From: Desulfotignum sp.
Lineage (GTDB): Bacteria > Desulfobacterota > Desulfobacteria > Desulfobacterales > Desulfobacteraceae
Assembly: GCA_018399285.1 (NCBI GenBank)
Contig: JAGYOW010000010.1
Coordinates: forward strand, 31,052-95,051
Direction: 5' to 3'
DNA: 64,000 nt
Within the stretch, counting starts at the first letter, position 1. Every line of letters starts with the position of its first letter. This document shows positions 48,386 through 57,083 of this stretch, piece after piece. The position numbers and the translations under genes are program-made. The notes under the pieces were generated by a model. The model was not told the origin of the DNA and made no database searches. It worked only from the letters and a program-made list of their open reading frames with translations.

Positions 48386-48402
48386 AAATTGTTCGACAAT
48401 TT
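48386..48402. promoter_or_regulatory. Palindromic operator, GntR/FCD type
   Basis: AAATTGTTCGACAATTT is a perfect 17-bp palindrome around TCG and contains TTGT-N3-ACAA, the TNGTNNNACNA pattern bound by FadR/FCD regulators. It lies between the divergent mttB and transporter arms, next to the promoter. The FCD-type regulator at 51206 is the likely ligand-controlled binder. Confidence 0.6.
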
Positions 48403-48505
48403 AGGCGTGACACCAGAGACAGAACCAAACATGTTCGCTGACGTTACCGGCAGCATATCGCTTCCGGAAATCATAACCAACAGGAGATGAACAGGAGGTT
48501 TTACC

Positions 48506-49357
48506 ATGAAAAAATTGTCTTGGACCGTTGCAGCGATTCTATCCACCTGGCTTGTGTTTGCCACAGGAACTTTTGCCGGACAGACCGTGCTTGATGAAAT
48601 TCTGACCGCCAAGACCATTGTGGTGTCCACAGATGCCAATTACGCGCCCCAGAGTTTTCTGAACGAAAAAGGTGACCTGGAAGGGTTTGATGTCAGTGTC
48701 GCCAAAGAAGTGGCCAAACGGCTGGGGGTTTCCGTCAAATTTGTCACCCCGGACTGGGATCTGATCACCGCCGGAAAATGGGGAAAGCGATGGGATCTCT
48801 CCATCGGATCCATGACCCCCACCCGGGAACGAAAAAAAGCCCTGTTGTTCACCCTGCCTTATTACAGCTCTCCCGCCCAGTTTGCCGTTCACAAAGACAA
48901 CACCACCATCAAGTCCCTGGCAGATCTGGCCGGGAAAAAAATCGGCGTTGCCAGCGAAACCACCAATGAGAGATATCTGCAGAAAGACCTGGAGATAGAA
49001 GATGTAAAGATTGTGTTTCAGGACTGGGAGGCCGGGGACCTGGTGACCTATCCCACAGATGCCAACCATATCGAAGACCTTTCTCTTGGCGACGGCGCAC
49101 GCCTGGATGCGATTTTCACTTCCCGGCAGACCCTTGCCGAAGCCATTCGTTCAGGCTGCAAAAACGGCTGCCCCATCAAGATGCTGGGAGACCCGCCCTA
49201 TTACGAACCGCTGAGTTTTGCCCTGGACAAAAGCCGGGCCAACAGCCAGCCCCTGGTGGACAGGCTCAACGAAATCATCCGGGCCATGAATGCTGACGGC
49301 ACCCTGGTGGCCCTGTCTGATAAGTTCTACCATACCAACCTGATTCCAAAGCTCTGA
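48506..49357 (+). CDS. ABC transporter substrate-binding protein (polar amino acid type)
   Basis: A 283-residue periplasmic binding protein. A Sec signal peptide covers residues 1-24 with a TFA-G type cleavage site. The mature protein starts with the family opening (TIVVSTDANYAPQSF, then GDLEGFDVSVAKEVAK). It is followed by a permease and a broken ATPase. AGGAGG precedes the ATG. Proteins of this group bind amino acids; given the neighbours, glycine betaine, dimethylglycine or another N-methyl amino acid is a plausible ligand, but the pocket was not examined. Confidence 0.88.
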   Translation: MKKLSWTVAAILSTWLVFATGTFAGQTVLDEILTAKTIVVSTDANYAPQSFLNEKGDLEGFDVSVAKEVAKRLGVSVKFVTPDWDLITAGKWGKRWDLSIGSMTPTRERKKALLFTLPYYSSPAQFAVHKDNTTIKSLADLAGKKIGVASETTNERYLQKDLEIEDVKIVFQDWEAGDLVTYPTDANHIEDLSLGDGARLDAIFTSRQTLAEAIRSGCKNGCPIKMLGDPPYYEPLSFALDKSRANSQPLVDRLNEIIRAMNADGTLVALSDKFYHTNLIPKL

Positions 49358-49461
49358 TACCGGGATGTACAGGCAGTTTCTTTCGACAGGGCCACCTGGT
49401 ATCCGGATGAGACTGCCTGTGTTTGATCATTCCTTATTTTGACAGACAAGGAAACCAACTA

Positions 49462-50325
49462 ATGAAGGCCGAAACTCATTTATCTGAAGACAGGGGAATC
49501 CCGCCTGAGGCCAAAAAAACCCTTCAACAGATTCAGACAGACAGGGCCGTGTATAAACGGAAACTGCTCCTGTCCTTTATCGTTCTGGCCATCGGCATGG
49601 TAACGGCGCTCATCGCTCTGAAGCTGGATTTCCAGTTCATGAAAAACCAGCTGCCCTTTATTTTTGCCGGTATGGGATACACCCTTTTTGTTTCATTCAT
49701 GGCCATTTCCCTGGCCTGCTTTCTGGCCATTATCGGGGCCCTGGGCCGGCTGTCCAGAAATCCGGTGTTCAACAGTATTGCCTCTGCCTATGTGTCACTG
49801 ATCCGGGGCACACCGCTTCTGGTCCAGGTGTACATGTGGTATCTGGCCCTGCCCCAGATCGGAAAGGCCCTGGAAGGATACGGGTTCACCGGTATCCAGG
49901 CATTCTTTACCCTGCCAGCGCTCACTGCGGGGATTCTGGCCTTAGGGGTGTGTTACGGGGCCTACATGACCGAAACGGTCAGGGCAGGCATCCAGTCCAT
50001 TGATCCGGGCCAGACTGAGGCGGCAAACGCCCTGGGCATGACCCAGTCCCAGACCATGAAACGCGTCATTTTTCCCCAGGCACTTCGGGTCATCATCCCC
50101 CCGGTTTCCAATGAGTTCATTGCCATGATCAAGGACTCTTCCCTGGTATCGCTCATGGGTGTCTGGGAACTGAGCTACCGGGCCATCAAAATGGGCCGGC
50201 GGCATTTTCAATCCCTGGAAATGCTCATCACCGTGGCCCTGATTTACTGGATGATGTGCATCCTGCTCCAGTATTTCCAGGAAAAACTTGAAACCCACAT
50301 GGCCAGGGGCGACAGGAGTATCAGA
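49462..50325 (+). CDS. ABC transporter permease (polar amino acid type)
   Basis: About 288 residues from the ATG at 49462, which has AAGGA at the right distance; a frame start at 49423 lacks it. Five or more membrane helices; SLIRGTPLLVQVY and the EAANALGMTQSQTMKRVIFPQ cytoplasmic loop (EAA motif) that contacts the ATPase are clear. It ends in ATGATGA, overlapping the start of the ATPase gene. It must work with the ATP-binding gene that follows, which is damaged. Confidence 0.88.
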
Positions 50326-51073
50326 TGATGAAAAATGATTCTCCCATGGTGAAAATCACCAATATCCACAAAGTGTTTCCTCCTAGGAAAGTACAATTTC
50401 GGACCTAATGAGAAAGGGAAACCGTTGCCATTTTAGGGGCATCCGGTTCGGGAAAAGCACGCTGCTGCGGTGCATCAATTTTCTGGAAGAACCCACGGCC
50501 GGCCGGGTAGAGGTAGATGGTATCGTCATTGACGCCGGAAAAACCGACAAACTAAGAACCAGCCGCATCCGGGATATCCGGAAACGCACGGGCATGTGCT
50601 AATCTTTCAACCTGTTTCCCCACATGACGGTGCTGGAAAACATCATTGAAGGCCCGGTCACCGTGCTGCACCAGAAAAGGGAGGCGGCGGTTTCCTATGC
50701 CGAACAGCTGCTGCAGTGGATCGGGCTTTCCGACAAACGGGATGAACATCCCGCCCGCCTGTCCGGGGGACAGCAGCAGCGGGGGGCCATAGCTAGGAGC
50801 CTGGCCATGAAACCCAAGGTGATGCTGTTTGACGAGCCCACCTCCGCACTGGATCCGGAACTGGTGGGGGAGGTGGTGGAGGTCATGGAAAGACTGGCAA
50901 AGGAAGGGATGACCATCATTGCCGTGACCCATGAATTGCACTTTGCCCGGGATGTGGCAGACCGGATTCTGATCATGGACCAGGGCAACTGGGTGGAGCA
51001 GGGACCTCCAGAAAAGATTTTCAACAACCCGGATCATGAACGGACCCGGCAGTTTCTGGCCCATATTCTGTGA
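50325..51073 (+). pseudogene. ABC transporter ATP-binding protein, broken
   Basis: The gene starts properly (VKITNIHKVFP) but TAA TGA occur in frame at about 50406-50411. The frame resumes with ETVAILGASGSGK, then loses one A in the GGAAAAAGC expected for the P-loop Ser (only four A's near 50455). A TAA at 50600-50602 stands where VFQ of the Q-loop should be, before SFNLFPHMTVLENI. The rest (LSGGQQQRGAIARSLA, LFDEPTSALDPEL) is intact. With three lesions, decay or poor local sequence are both possible. If truly dead, the transporter would need another ATPase. Confidence 0.8.
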
Positions 51074-51140
51074 CCTGCCGGCTTAAACATTTTCTGCCGG
51101 CTTAAACATGACCTGCCGGCTTAAATGTGACCTGCCGGCT
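51072..51140. repeat. 19-bp tandem repeat, about 3.5 copies
   Basis: The unit GACCTGCCGGCTTAAACAT recurs with small variation between the broken ATPase and the GntR-type regulator, starting at the ATPase stop codon. Each unit contains the GCCGGC palindrome. Confidence 0.85.
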
Positions 51141-51205
51141 GGAAAAGGGTGACATCGTCACCCCCCGGGCACACACCATCCGTGGAAAACAACAAGGGGG
51201 ACTCC

Positions 51206-51874
51206 ATGGCCGCCAGTCTGGAAGACCAGGCCTACAATAAAATCAAAATTGCCATCAGCAAAGGCTATATTCAGAAGGGAAGCAAACTCAAAGAGGTTTC
51301 CCTGGCCAACAGCCTGAACATGAGCCGGGCCACGGTCAAGGGCGCCATCAAACGGCTGGTGTTTGAAGGGCTGGCTGATTTTTCCCCCCACAAGGGGGCG
51401 TCCGTGGTCAACCCCTCCTTTGAAGAGATCAAGGCCTGTTTTCAGGTGCGGGCCCAGCTGGAAAAAATGGCTGTCTCCCTGGCGGTGCATCACCTGACCC
51501 CCGCAGACTTCACCGCCCTTCACGACCTGATCCAAAAGGAAAAAGAGGTGTTCAACGCCAGGGAAATGGACCGGTACTATGAAATCAATGATGCCTTCCA
51601 CCTGTTGATTGCCGGGAAATCGGCCAACCGCGTACTGCGCCACTATATCAGGGAATTGATCCAGAAAACCACGATTTACCTGATTCTGTTCGACCCGTTT
51701 TACCAGCTTCTGGAGGCCAATAATACTTCTCCGGATGAACATGAAACCATTATCGCCTGCCTGGAACAGAAAAACGGTGCCCGGGCCGAACAGGCCGTGG
51801 AACAGCACCTGGCCAATACGGTGAGCGGCATCGATGTGAACCGGATCATCCCTGATGACTATCTGACGGTATGA
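51206..51874 (+). CDS. GntR-family regulator with FCD domain
   Basis: About 222 residues from the ATG at 51206, which has AAGGGGG ahead; a longer frame from 51149 adds a poor leader. Winged HTH: SLANSLNMSRATVKGAIKRL and LADFSPHKGASVV. The C-terminal FCD domain is all-helical, with RAQLEKMAVSLA and the metal or ligand His in NDAFHLLI and DEHETIIACL. It probably binds the palindrome at 48386 and responds to an amine or amino acid, switching the two divergent arms. This is inference from position and operator type. Confidence 0.85.
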   Translation: MAASLEDQAYNKIKIAISKGYIQKGSKLKEVSLANSLNMSRATVKGAIKRLVFEGLADFSPHKGASVVNPSFEEIKACFQVRAQLEKMAVSLAVHHLTPADFTALHDLIQKEKEVFNAREMDRYYEINDAFHLLIAGKSANRVLRHYIRELIQKTTIYLILFDPFYQLLEANNTSPDEHETIIACLEQKNGARAEQAVEQHLANTVSGIDVNRIIPDDYLTV

Positions 51875-51916
51875 CCCCGCCCCCTCTGTCCATCCGGCTG
51901 CAAAGGAAACTGCCAC

Positions 51917-53335
51917 ATGTTTGACCTGACACCCAGAATCCGGGTCCTCACCCCGGAACAAATTGAAAAAATCCACCATGATGCGCTGCTGATTCTTCAG
52001 CAGACCGGGGTAAAAGTGGATGATCCAGGGGCGCGGCAGGTGTTTGAATCCGCCCTGGGAAAATCCTTGCACACCCCTGTCATCCAAATTCCTGAATCGC
52101 TTGTCCAGTGGGCCATCGACGCGGCCCCGTCCCGCATCCCCATATTTGACCGAAACGCAGAACCCTGCTTTGTCCTAAGCAGCGACAGCACCCGGGATAC
52201 GGTATTCGGTATCGGGGTGACCAATCTGCAGTATCACGACCCGTTTACAAATATGATCGAGCCGTTTGGCCGGCATCACATGGGCCTGGCCACAGGCCTG
52301 GGCCACACCCTGAAACAGTTTGATTTCATTTCAACCCCGGGGGTGATCCAGGATGTTTCCCCGGAAACTGCTGACACCATCGGGGTCCTGGAAATGCTGG
52401 CCCATACCACCAAACCCCTGGTGATGCTCATATCCAACCCGGACTGCTTTGTCAAGGCCCTGGACCTGTGTACCCACCTGACCCGGGATCTGTCCGACCG
52501 CCCCTTTGTCATCCCCTATGTGAACCCCATCACCCCGCTGGTGCTGAACGCAGACACCACCTGGAAAATGGATCTGTCCATTCAAAAGGGGCTGCCCGTG
52601 ATCTTTTCCAACTACGGGATGTCCGGTGCCACCTGTCCCATCACCCCCGGAGGCACCCTGGCCCTGCTCACGGCGGAACTGCTGGCAGGGTTGGTGTACA
52701 GCCAGCTGGTGAAACAGGGGACCCCCATCATTTTAGGAAGCCTGCCTGCCGCATTTGACATGAAACAGGCCGGCAGTTTTTATTCCCCGCACTCCCTGGT
52801 GCTGAATCTGGCCTGTGCGGAAATGATGGCCTCCTACCAGGTTCCCCACTGCGGTACCTCCGGCAGCGGGAACGGATGGGGGGCGGACCTGCTGGCCGCC
52901 ACCACCCTGTGCATCAACCACCTGACCAGCTGCGCCGGGGCCCCAGGCATGGTCCCGTTTGTGGGGGGCAGCTTTGATTCCCTGGTTTTTTCTCCGGAAC
53001 TGGTGGTCTATGCCGATGATCTTATCCAACAGTCCAGACAGTTTGCCGCCGGATTTTCCATTGCCGATGACCAGATCGGTTTTTCCGAGATCAATACGCT
53101 CGGCCCGGGGGGAAACTTTCTGATGTCGCCCCTGACCGTCCGGCATTTCAGGGAATCCCGGTTCTCCAGTAGAATCTGGCCATTTCTCTCACTTGACAAA
53201 TGGCGGCAAAAGGGGGCACCGGCCGCCGCTGACCTGCTGCACGACAACACCTGCGATCTGCTGACGAATCTGTCAATTCCAGAGGACCATGACGAAATCA
53301 TGACAAAAGGAGAGGCGTTTCTGGCATCTGCCTGA
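51917..53335 (+). CDS. MttB-superfamily methyltransferase without pyrrolysine
   Basis: A 472-residue COG5598 protein with no internal TAG. At the position where MttB has AGG-Pyl-xDSK this one reads CGTSGSGNGWGAD (around residue 313). Non-Pyl members such as MtgB of Desulfitobacterium demethylate glycine betaine by transfer to a corrinoid protein; others act on carnitine or proline betaine. Its place behind a transporter and regulator, opposite a dimethylglycine dehydrogenase-like gene, fits glycine betaine, but specificity is not readable. Start ATG has AAAGGAAA upstream. Confidence 0.88.
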   Translation: MFDLTPRIRVLTPEQIEKIHHDALLILQQTGVKVDDPGARQVFESALGKSLHTPVIQIPESLVQWAIDAAPSRIPIFDRNAEPCFVLSSDSTRDTVFGIGVTNLQYHDPFTNMIEPFGRHHMGLATGLGHTLKQFDFISTPGVIQDVSPETADTIGVLEMLAHTTKPLVMLISNPDCFVKALDLCTHLTRDLSDRPFVIPYVNPITPLVLNADTTWKMDLSIQKGLPVIFSNYGMSGATCPITPGGTLALLTAELLAGLVYSQLVKQGTPIILGSLPAAFDMKQAGSFYSPHSLVLNLACAEMMASYQVPHCGTSGSGNGWGADLLAATTLCINHLTSCAGAPGMVPFVGGSFDSLVFSPELVVYADDLIQQSRQFAAGFSIADDQIGFSEINTLGPGGNFLMSPLTVRHFRESRFSSRIWPFLSLDKWRQKGAPAAADLLHDNTCDLLTNLSIPEDHDEIMTKGEAFLASA

Positions 53336-53373
53336 TTTCTTCCAAGTAACCCACCTGAAAAAATGATCCTATG

Positions 53374-53567
53374 ACTGTCGAACCCAGGATAAAGAGACAG
53401 CGAAAATATTCATCCGGCAAATTTCAAGAAAGCTGTCACAGAGTATTCAACGCATTGCTCGAAAAAAACTGGTCATTCTTGATGCCGCAGTGCAATTGAA
53501 TGATTTAAGGACGCCACCAGACAATAGATTGGATGCGTTTGATGTTGAAATAACAGATTATCATTAG
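53374..53567 (+). pseudogene. HigB/RelE-type toxin, decayed
   Basis: The frame DKETAKIFIRQISRKLSQSI, then RIARKKLVILDAAVQLNDLR, PPDNRLDAF matches HigB-like toxins, then jumps straight to DVEITDYH-stop. About 25 residues that hold the active centre (GQYSIRINDQWRICF type) are missing, and no start codon is in frame. Stop TAG. Confidence 0.7.
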
Positions 53568-53575
53568 GAGGTTAT

Positions 53576-53635
53576 ATGAGCAAACAGCTTCCACCTATAC
53601 ATCCTGGTGAAATTCTTGATGGTAAAGATCAATGA
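53576..53635 (+). pseudogene. HigA-type antitoxin, truncated
   Basis: Eight bases after the toxin remnant, a good ribosome site (AGGAGG) leads to MSKQLPPIHPGEIL, the typical HigA N-terminus, but the frame ends after 19 residues (DGKDQ-stop). The HTH domain is absent downstream. The rest of 53.64-53.73 kb holds nothing I recognise. Confidence 0.65.
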
Positions 53636-53728
53636 CCGCAGATTTTATCGGACAGGCTTTAAAAAGAGGTTCATGCTTTCCATGCACAGACTGGCTAAAG
53701 CTACTGCTAAGCATCCCCGAGGACCGGA

Positions 53729-54067
53729 TTAATCGGTGAGCTGTTCAACCTTCAGTTTCACTGCGTTGGCCAGCTTTTCCAGTGTAATGGTTCTCAAGTT
53801 GTCTGATTTTTCCATTTGGGACAATGCCGCCTGGCGGATTCCGGCCCTGGATGCGACATCTTTTTGAGTCAAGCCCAGGTGCAGCCGCCAGGCCTCGACT
53901 AAATTGCAATCCTGATCGACAAGGATGCTCACGACCTCATGCGGGATCAACGTGTCGTCATCCGCTTCCACGGATGGAAACGCCTGAAGGTATTCATCAT
54001 ATGGGATCACTGCAGACACAGGGATTCCGCTTTGTTCAATAATCTGCACGTTAGTAGGCTCTTTCAT
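53729..54067 (-). CDS. Antitoxin-like HTH (XRE) protein
   Basis: A 112-residue protein with an N-terminal half of the kind found in antitoxins (NVQIIEQSGIPVSAVIPYDE) and a C-terminal Cro/C1-type HTH (HLGLTQKDVASRAGIRQAALS). GAGGAGGTG precedes the ATG. No intact toxin lies upstream on this strand; only a 20-residue frame end (KEKLKVFFERN) is seen before the ribosome site. It is thus an orphan, possibly left from a toxin-antitoxin pair or a stand-alone regulator. Confidence 0.7.
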   Translation of the reverse strand: MKEPTNVQIIEQSGIPVSAVIPYDEYLQAFPSVEADDDTLIPHEVVSILVDQDCNLVEAWRLHLGLTQKDVASRAGIRQAALSQMEKSDNLRTITLEKLANAVKLKVEQLTD

Positions 54068-54200
54068 CTCTTTTTTTCACCTCCTCAATTGCGCTCAAAA
54101 AAGACCTTGAGTTTTTCCTTGCACCAATCCCGGCAGATGATTATGGTAGCAGCATGGAAAATTGCGACTTATATTCACAAACACTTAGGAATCCACACCC

Positions 54201-55310
54201 ATGAACAATATTTTCGGCCGGCTGGATCCTGATATTCTGGGATTGATCCTGTATGTGGGGCTGGCCCTGTTTTTTTCATTTCTTTGTTCCGTGGCCGAAG
54301 CCGTTCTTTTGAGTGTCACTCCCTCGTACATCGAAGGGTTGAAAAAAAAACATCCCCGGAAAGCCGCGCTCCTGCAACGACTTAAACAGGACAATGTGGA
54401 CCGGTCTCTGGCCGCCATTCTGACATTGAACACCATTGCCCATACCGTCGGAGCCATCGGTGCGGGAGCCAAAGCCACGGCCGTGTTCGGCAGCGCCTGG
54501 TTCGGGGTGTTTTCCGCCGCCATGACCCTGATGATTCTGTTTCTGTCGGAAATCCTTCCCAAAACCATCGGTGCGGTATACTGGTCGAGCCTGACCGGCC
54601 CCACCGCGATTTTCATCAACACGCTGATTACCATCCTGTACCCCATTGTCTGGCTGTCTGAAAAACTGACCAAATTCATTTCCCGGGGAAAAACCATGCA
54701 TATTTTTTCCAGAGATGAATTCATTGCCATGGCATCCGTGGGTGAACGCACGGGTCAGATCCACACCAAAGAATCCAGAATCATCCAGAATCTGCTGCGG
54801 TTTGAAAGTCTGAAAGCTACTGATATCATGACACCGCGCACCGTGGTGTCTGCGTTGCCCGAAGACATGACCATTGATGCATCCCTGAAATACATCATGA
54901 AAACCCCTTTTTCACGCCTGCCCGTGTACAAATCACACTTAGACGATGCCACGGGGTTTGTTCTCAAAGATGATATATTGATTTTCATGGCCCAGAAAAG
55001 AGGAAAAGAGACACTCAAAGCGCTGAAACGGGAGATCATGGCCGTGCCCAGCTCCATTCCTTTGACCGTGCTGTTTGAGCGGTTTCTTACCGAACGTCAG
55101 CACATTGCCCTGATTGTCAGTGAACATGGGGGCACAGATGGGCTGGTGACACTGGAAGACCTGATTGAAACCCTCATGGGAATGGAAATCGTGGATGAAA
55201 GTGACAATGTGATCGACATGCGGGCTTTGGCCCGGAAACAGTGGATGGTCCGGGCCAAAGCCATGGGCCTGGAACCTGAAACGACGGAGACACCCGGAAA
55301 TGACATATGA
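54201..55310 (+). CDS. CorC/HlyC-like membrane protein (DUF21 and CBS domains)
   Basis: A 369-residue protein with an N-terminal DUF21/CNNM membrane domain (about four helices, LFFSFLCSVAEAVLLSVTPSY) and a CBS pair (TDIMTPRTVVSALPED and HIALIVSEHGGTDGLVTLED). Members move or sense Mg2+ or Co2+; the C-terminal transporter-associated domain is missing. It overlaps the following flavoprotein gene by 11 bases. Confidence 0.88.
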   Translation: MNNIFGRLDPDILGLILYVGLALFFSFLCSVAEAVLLSVTPSYIEGLKKKHPRKAALLQRLKQDNVDRSLAAILTLNTIAHTVGAIGAGAKATAVFGSAWFGVFSAAMTLMILFLSEILPKTIGAVYWSSLTGPTAIFINTLITILYPIVWLSEKLTKFISRGKTMHIFSRDEFIAMASVGERTGQIHTKESRIIQNLLRFESLKATDIMTPRTVVSALPEDMTIDASLKYIMKTPFSRLPVYKSHLDDATGFVLKDDILIFMAQKRGKETLKALKREIMAVPSSIPLTVLFERFLTERQHIALIVSEHGGTDGLVTLEDLIETLMGMEIVDESDNVIDMRALARKQWMVRAKAMGLEPETTETPGNDI

Positions 55311-56697
55311 CGTGATTATTGTGGGCGGCGGACCGGCAGGGTTGTTTGCTGCCGGGTATCTGATGGAACATGCCCGGTTAAAGGTGCTGCTCATAGAAAA
55401 AGGCAAAGATCCCCTCAAACGCAAATGCCCCAACCACCATTTGCAGAAATGCGCCGGATGCGACCCGTGCAATATCCTGTCGGGCATCGGCGGGGCCGGG
55501 CTGTATTCCGACGGCAAGCTCAATTTCATTCCCCGGCTGGGAAAAACCGATTTGACCCAGTTCATGCCCTTGTCAGAGGCCCAGGCCCTGATCGATGAAA
55601 CCGAAGCCGTGTTCACCCGGTTCAACATGGACGGGCCCGTCTATCCCACGAACATGGACGCGGCCCGGCAGATCCGAAAAGATGCCCGGCGGTTCGGCAT
55701 CGACCTGATGCTCATCCGGCAGAAACACTTAGGGTCTGACAACCTGCCCGGGTATATCGCTGCCATGGCTGATCATATCCGGGCAAAAGGGCTGGCCGTC
55801 AAAGTCAACGAGACCGTCACCGATATTCTGGAACAGGACGGGCAGGTGACCGGCGTGGTTACGGACAAGGCCACGTATGAGGCCCCGCACGTGATTCTGG
55901 CCCCGGGACGGGTGGGGGCCAACTGGATGGCAACTGTGGCACAGAAACACGGTATTAGCCTGAGCCAGCGGGGCATCGAAGTGGGGGTCCGGGTGGAGGT
56001 GCACAATGATATCATGGACGATCTGTGTAACATCATCTATGATCCCACCTTTTTTATCCAGACCCATACCTATGACGATCAGACAAGGACATTTTGCACC
56101 AACCAGGGGGGATTCATCTCTTTGGAAAACTACCGGGATTTTGTGTGTGTCAACGGGCATGCCTATTCAGGGAAAAAATCGGAAAACACCAATTTTGCGT
56201 TTCTGTCCAAAGTGATATTGACGGAACCCGTGACCGACAACCAGTCCTATGGCGAGTCAATCGGCCGGCTGGCTACCATCATCGGCGGGGGCAAACCCAT
56301 TTTACAGCGGTTCGGGGACCTGAAACGGGGGCGCCGCTCCACCTGGCACCGCATCAGCAAGGGCTATATCGAACCCACCATGACCCATGTGGTTTGTGGG
56401 GATATTGCCATGGCCCTGCCGGAAAGAATCCTGTCAAACATCATCGAGGGCCTGGAAATCCTCAACCAGGTGGTGCCGGGGGTTTCCAACGATGAAACCC
56501 TGCTGTACGCCCCGGAAATCAAGTTTTTTGCCACCCAGGTGGAAACCAGCAACCATCTGGAAACAAAGATCAACGGGCTGTATGTGGCCGGCGACGGGCC
56601 CGGTGTGGCCGGTAATATCGTGTCTGCCGCCGCCACGGGCCTGATTCCGGCAAAACACATTATTGCCCGGCAGTCAAAACAAGATCAGTCCGGATAG
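55300..56697 (+). CDS. FAD-dependent dehydrogenase (COG2509)
   Basis: A 465-residue flavoprotein. The dinucleotide loop is VGGGPAGLFAAGYL; a Cys cluster with CPNHHLQKCAGCDPCNIL follows near residue 47. The C-terminal FAD segment is VAGDGPGVAGNIVSAAATG. This conserved group has no settled reaction. It overlaps the CorC-like gene at the start and the convergent queD at its end, and terminates with two consecutive TAG codons. Confidence 0.85.
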   Translation: MTYDVIIVGGGPAGLFAAGYLMEHARLKVLLIEKGKDPLKRKCPNHHLQKCAGCDPCNILSGIGGAGLYSDGKLNFIPRLGKTDLTQFMPLSEAQALIDETEAVFTRFNMDGPVYPTNMDAARQIRKDARRFGIDLMLIRQKHLGSDNLPGYIAAMADHIRAKGLAVKVNETVTDILEQDGQVTGVVTDKATYEAPHVILAPGRVGANWMATVAQKHGISLSQRGIEVGVRVEVHNDIMDDLCNIIYDPTFFIQTHTYDDQTRTFCTNQGGFISLENYRDFVCVNGHAYSGKKSENTNFAFLSKVILTEPVTDNQSYGESIGRLATIIGGGKPILQRFGDLKRGRRSTWHRISKGYIEPTMTHVVCGDIAMALPERILSNIIEGLEILNQVVPGVSNDETLLYAPEIKFFATQVETSNHLETKINGLYVAGDGPGVAGNIVSAAATGLIPAKHIIARQSKQDQSG

Positions 56698-57068
56698 TAG
56701 ATGGCGCAGGCATCGTCCGACTCCCATGCCATGACCCGGGACACCTGTAATTTTTCCGGCAGATTCTCATCCAGCAGGGCCTGGACCTGCCGGGCGATGT
56801 AAACGGCAATCCGCTCCGAGGTGGGCTGCATGCCCTCAAACACAGACAGTTCATTGAGATATTTGTGGTCCAGGTCTCCGTCCACCACCTGACGCACTGC
56901 TTTTTTGATGTCCCCGAAATCCGCCAGCACCCCGGCATCATTCAGTTTAGGGCCTTTGACACACACTTCCACCTGCCAGTTATGGCCGTGAAGGTTTTCA
57001 CATTTCTGGCCCACCATGGTCAATCGATGGGCACCGGCAAACCGGGTTTTAACTTTCAGTTCAAACAT
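56685..57068 (-). CDS. queD: 6-carboxy-5,6,7,8-tetrahydropterin synthase QueD
   Basis: A 127-residue QueD/PTPS-like enzyme making the queuosine precursor. Zinc ligands H14, H27 and H29 (FAGAHRL, NLHGHNW) and catalytic C23 are in place; the C-terminal Glu motif is in PTSERIAVYIA. It is followed on the minus strand by dnaJ upstream, with a 15-base gap. Confidence 0.9.
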   Translation of the reverse strand: MFELKVKTRFAGAHRLTMVGQKCENLHGHNWQVEVCVKGPKLNDAGVLADFGDIKKAVRQVVDGDLDHKYLNELSVFEGMQPTSERIAVYIARQVQALLDENLPEKLQVSRVMAWESDDACAIYYPD

Positions 57069-57083
57069 GGGACCTGCCTGTTG

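Noticed and set aside
50405..50602. Stops in the ABC ATPase explained by recoding
   Set aside because: They are TAA and TGA, not TAG, they come with a frameshift, and no SECIS or selenocysteine gene was seen.
51072..51140. CRISPR array
   Set aside because: The repeats are contiguous with no unique spacers, and no cas gene is in the window.
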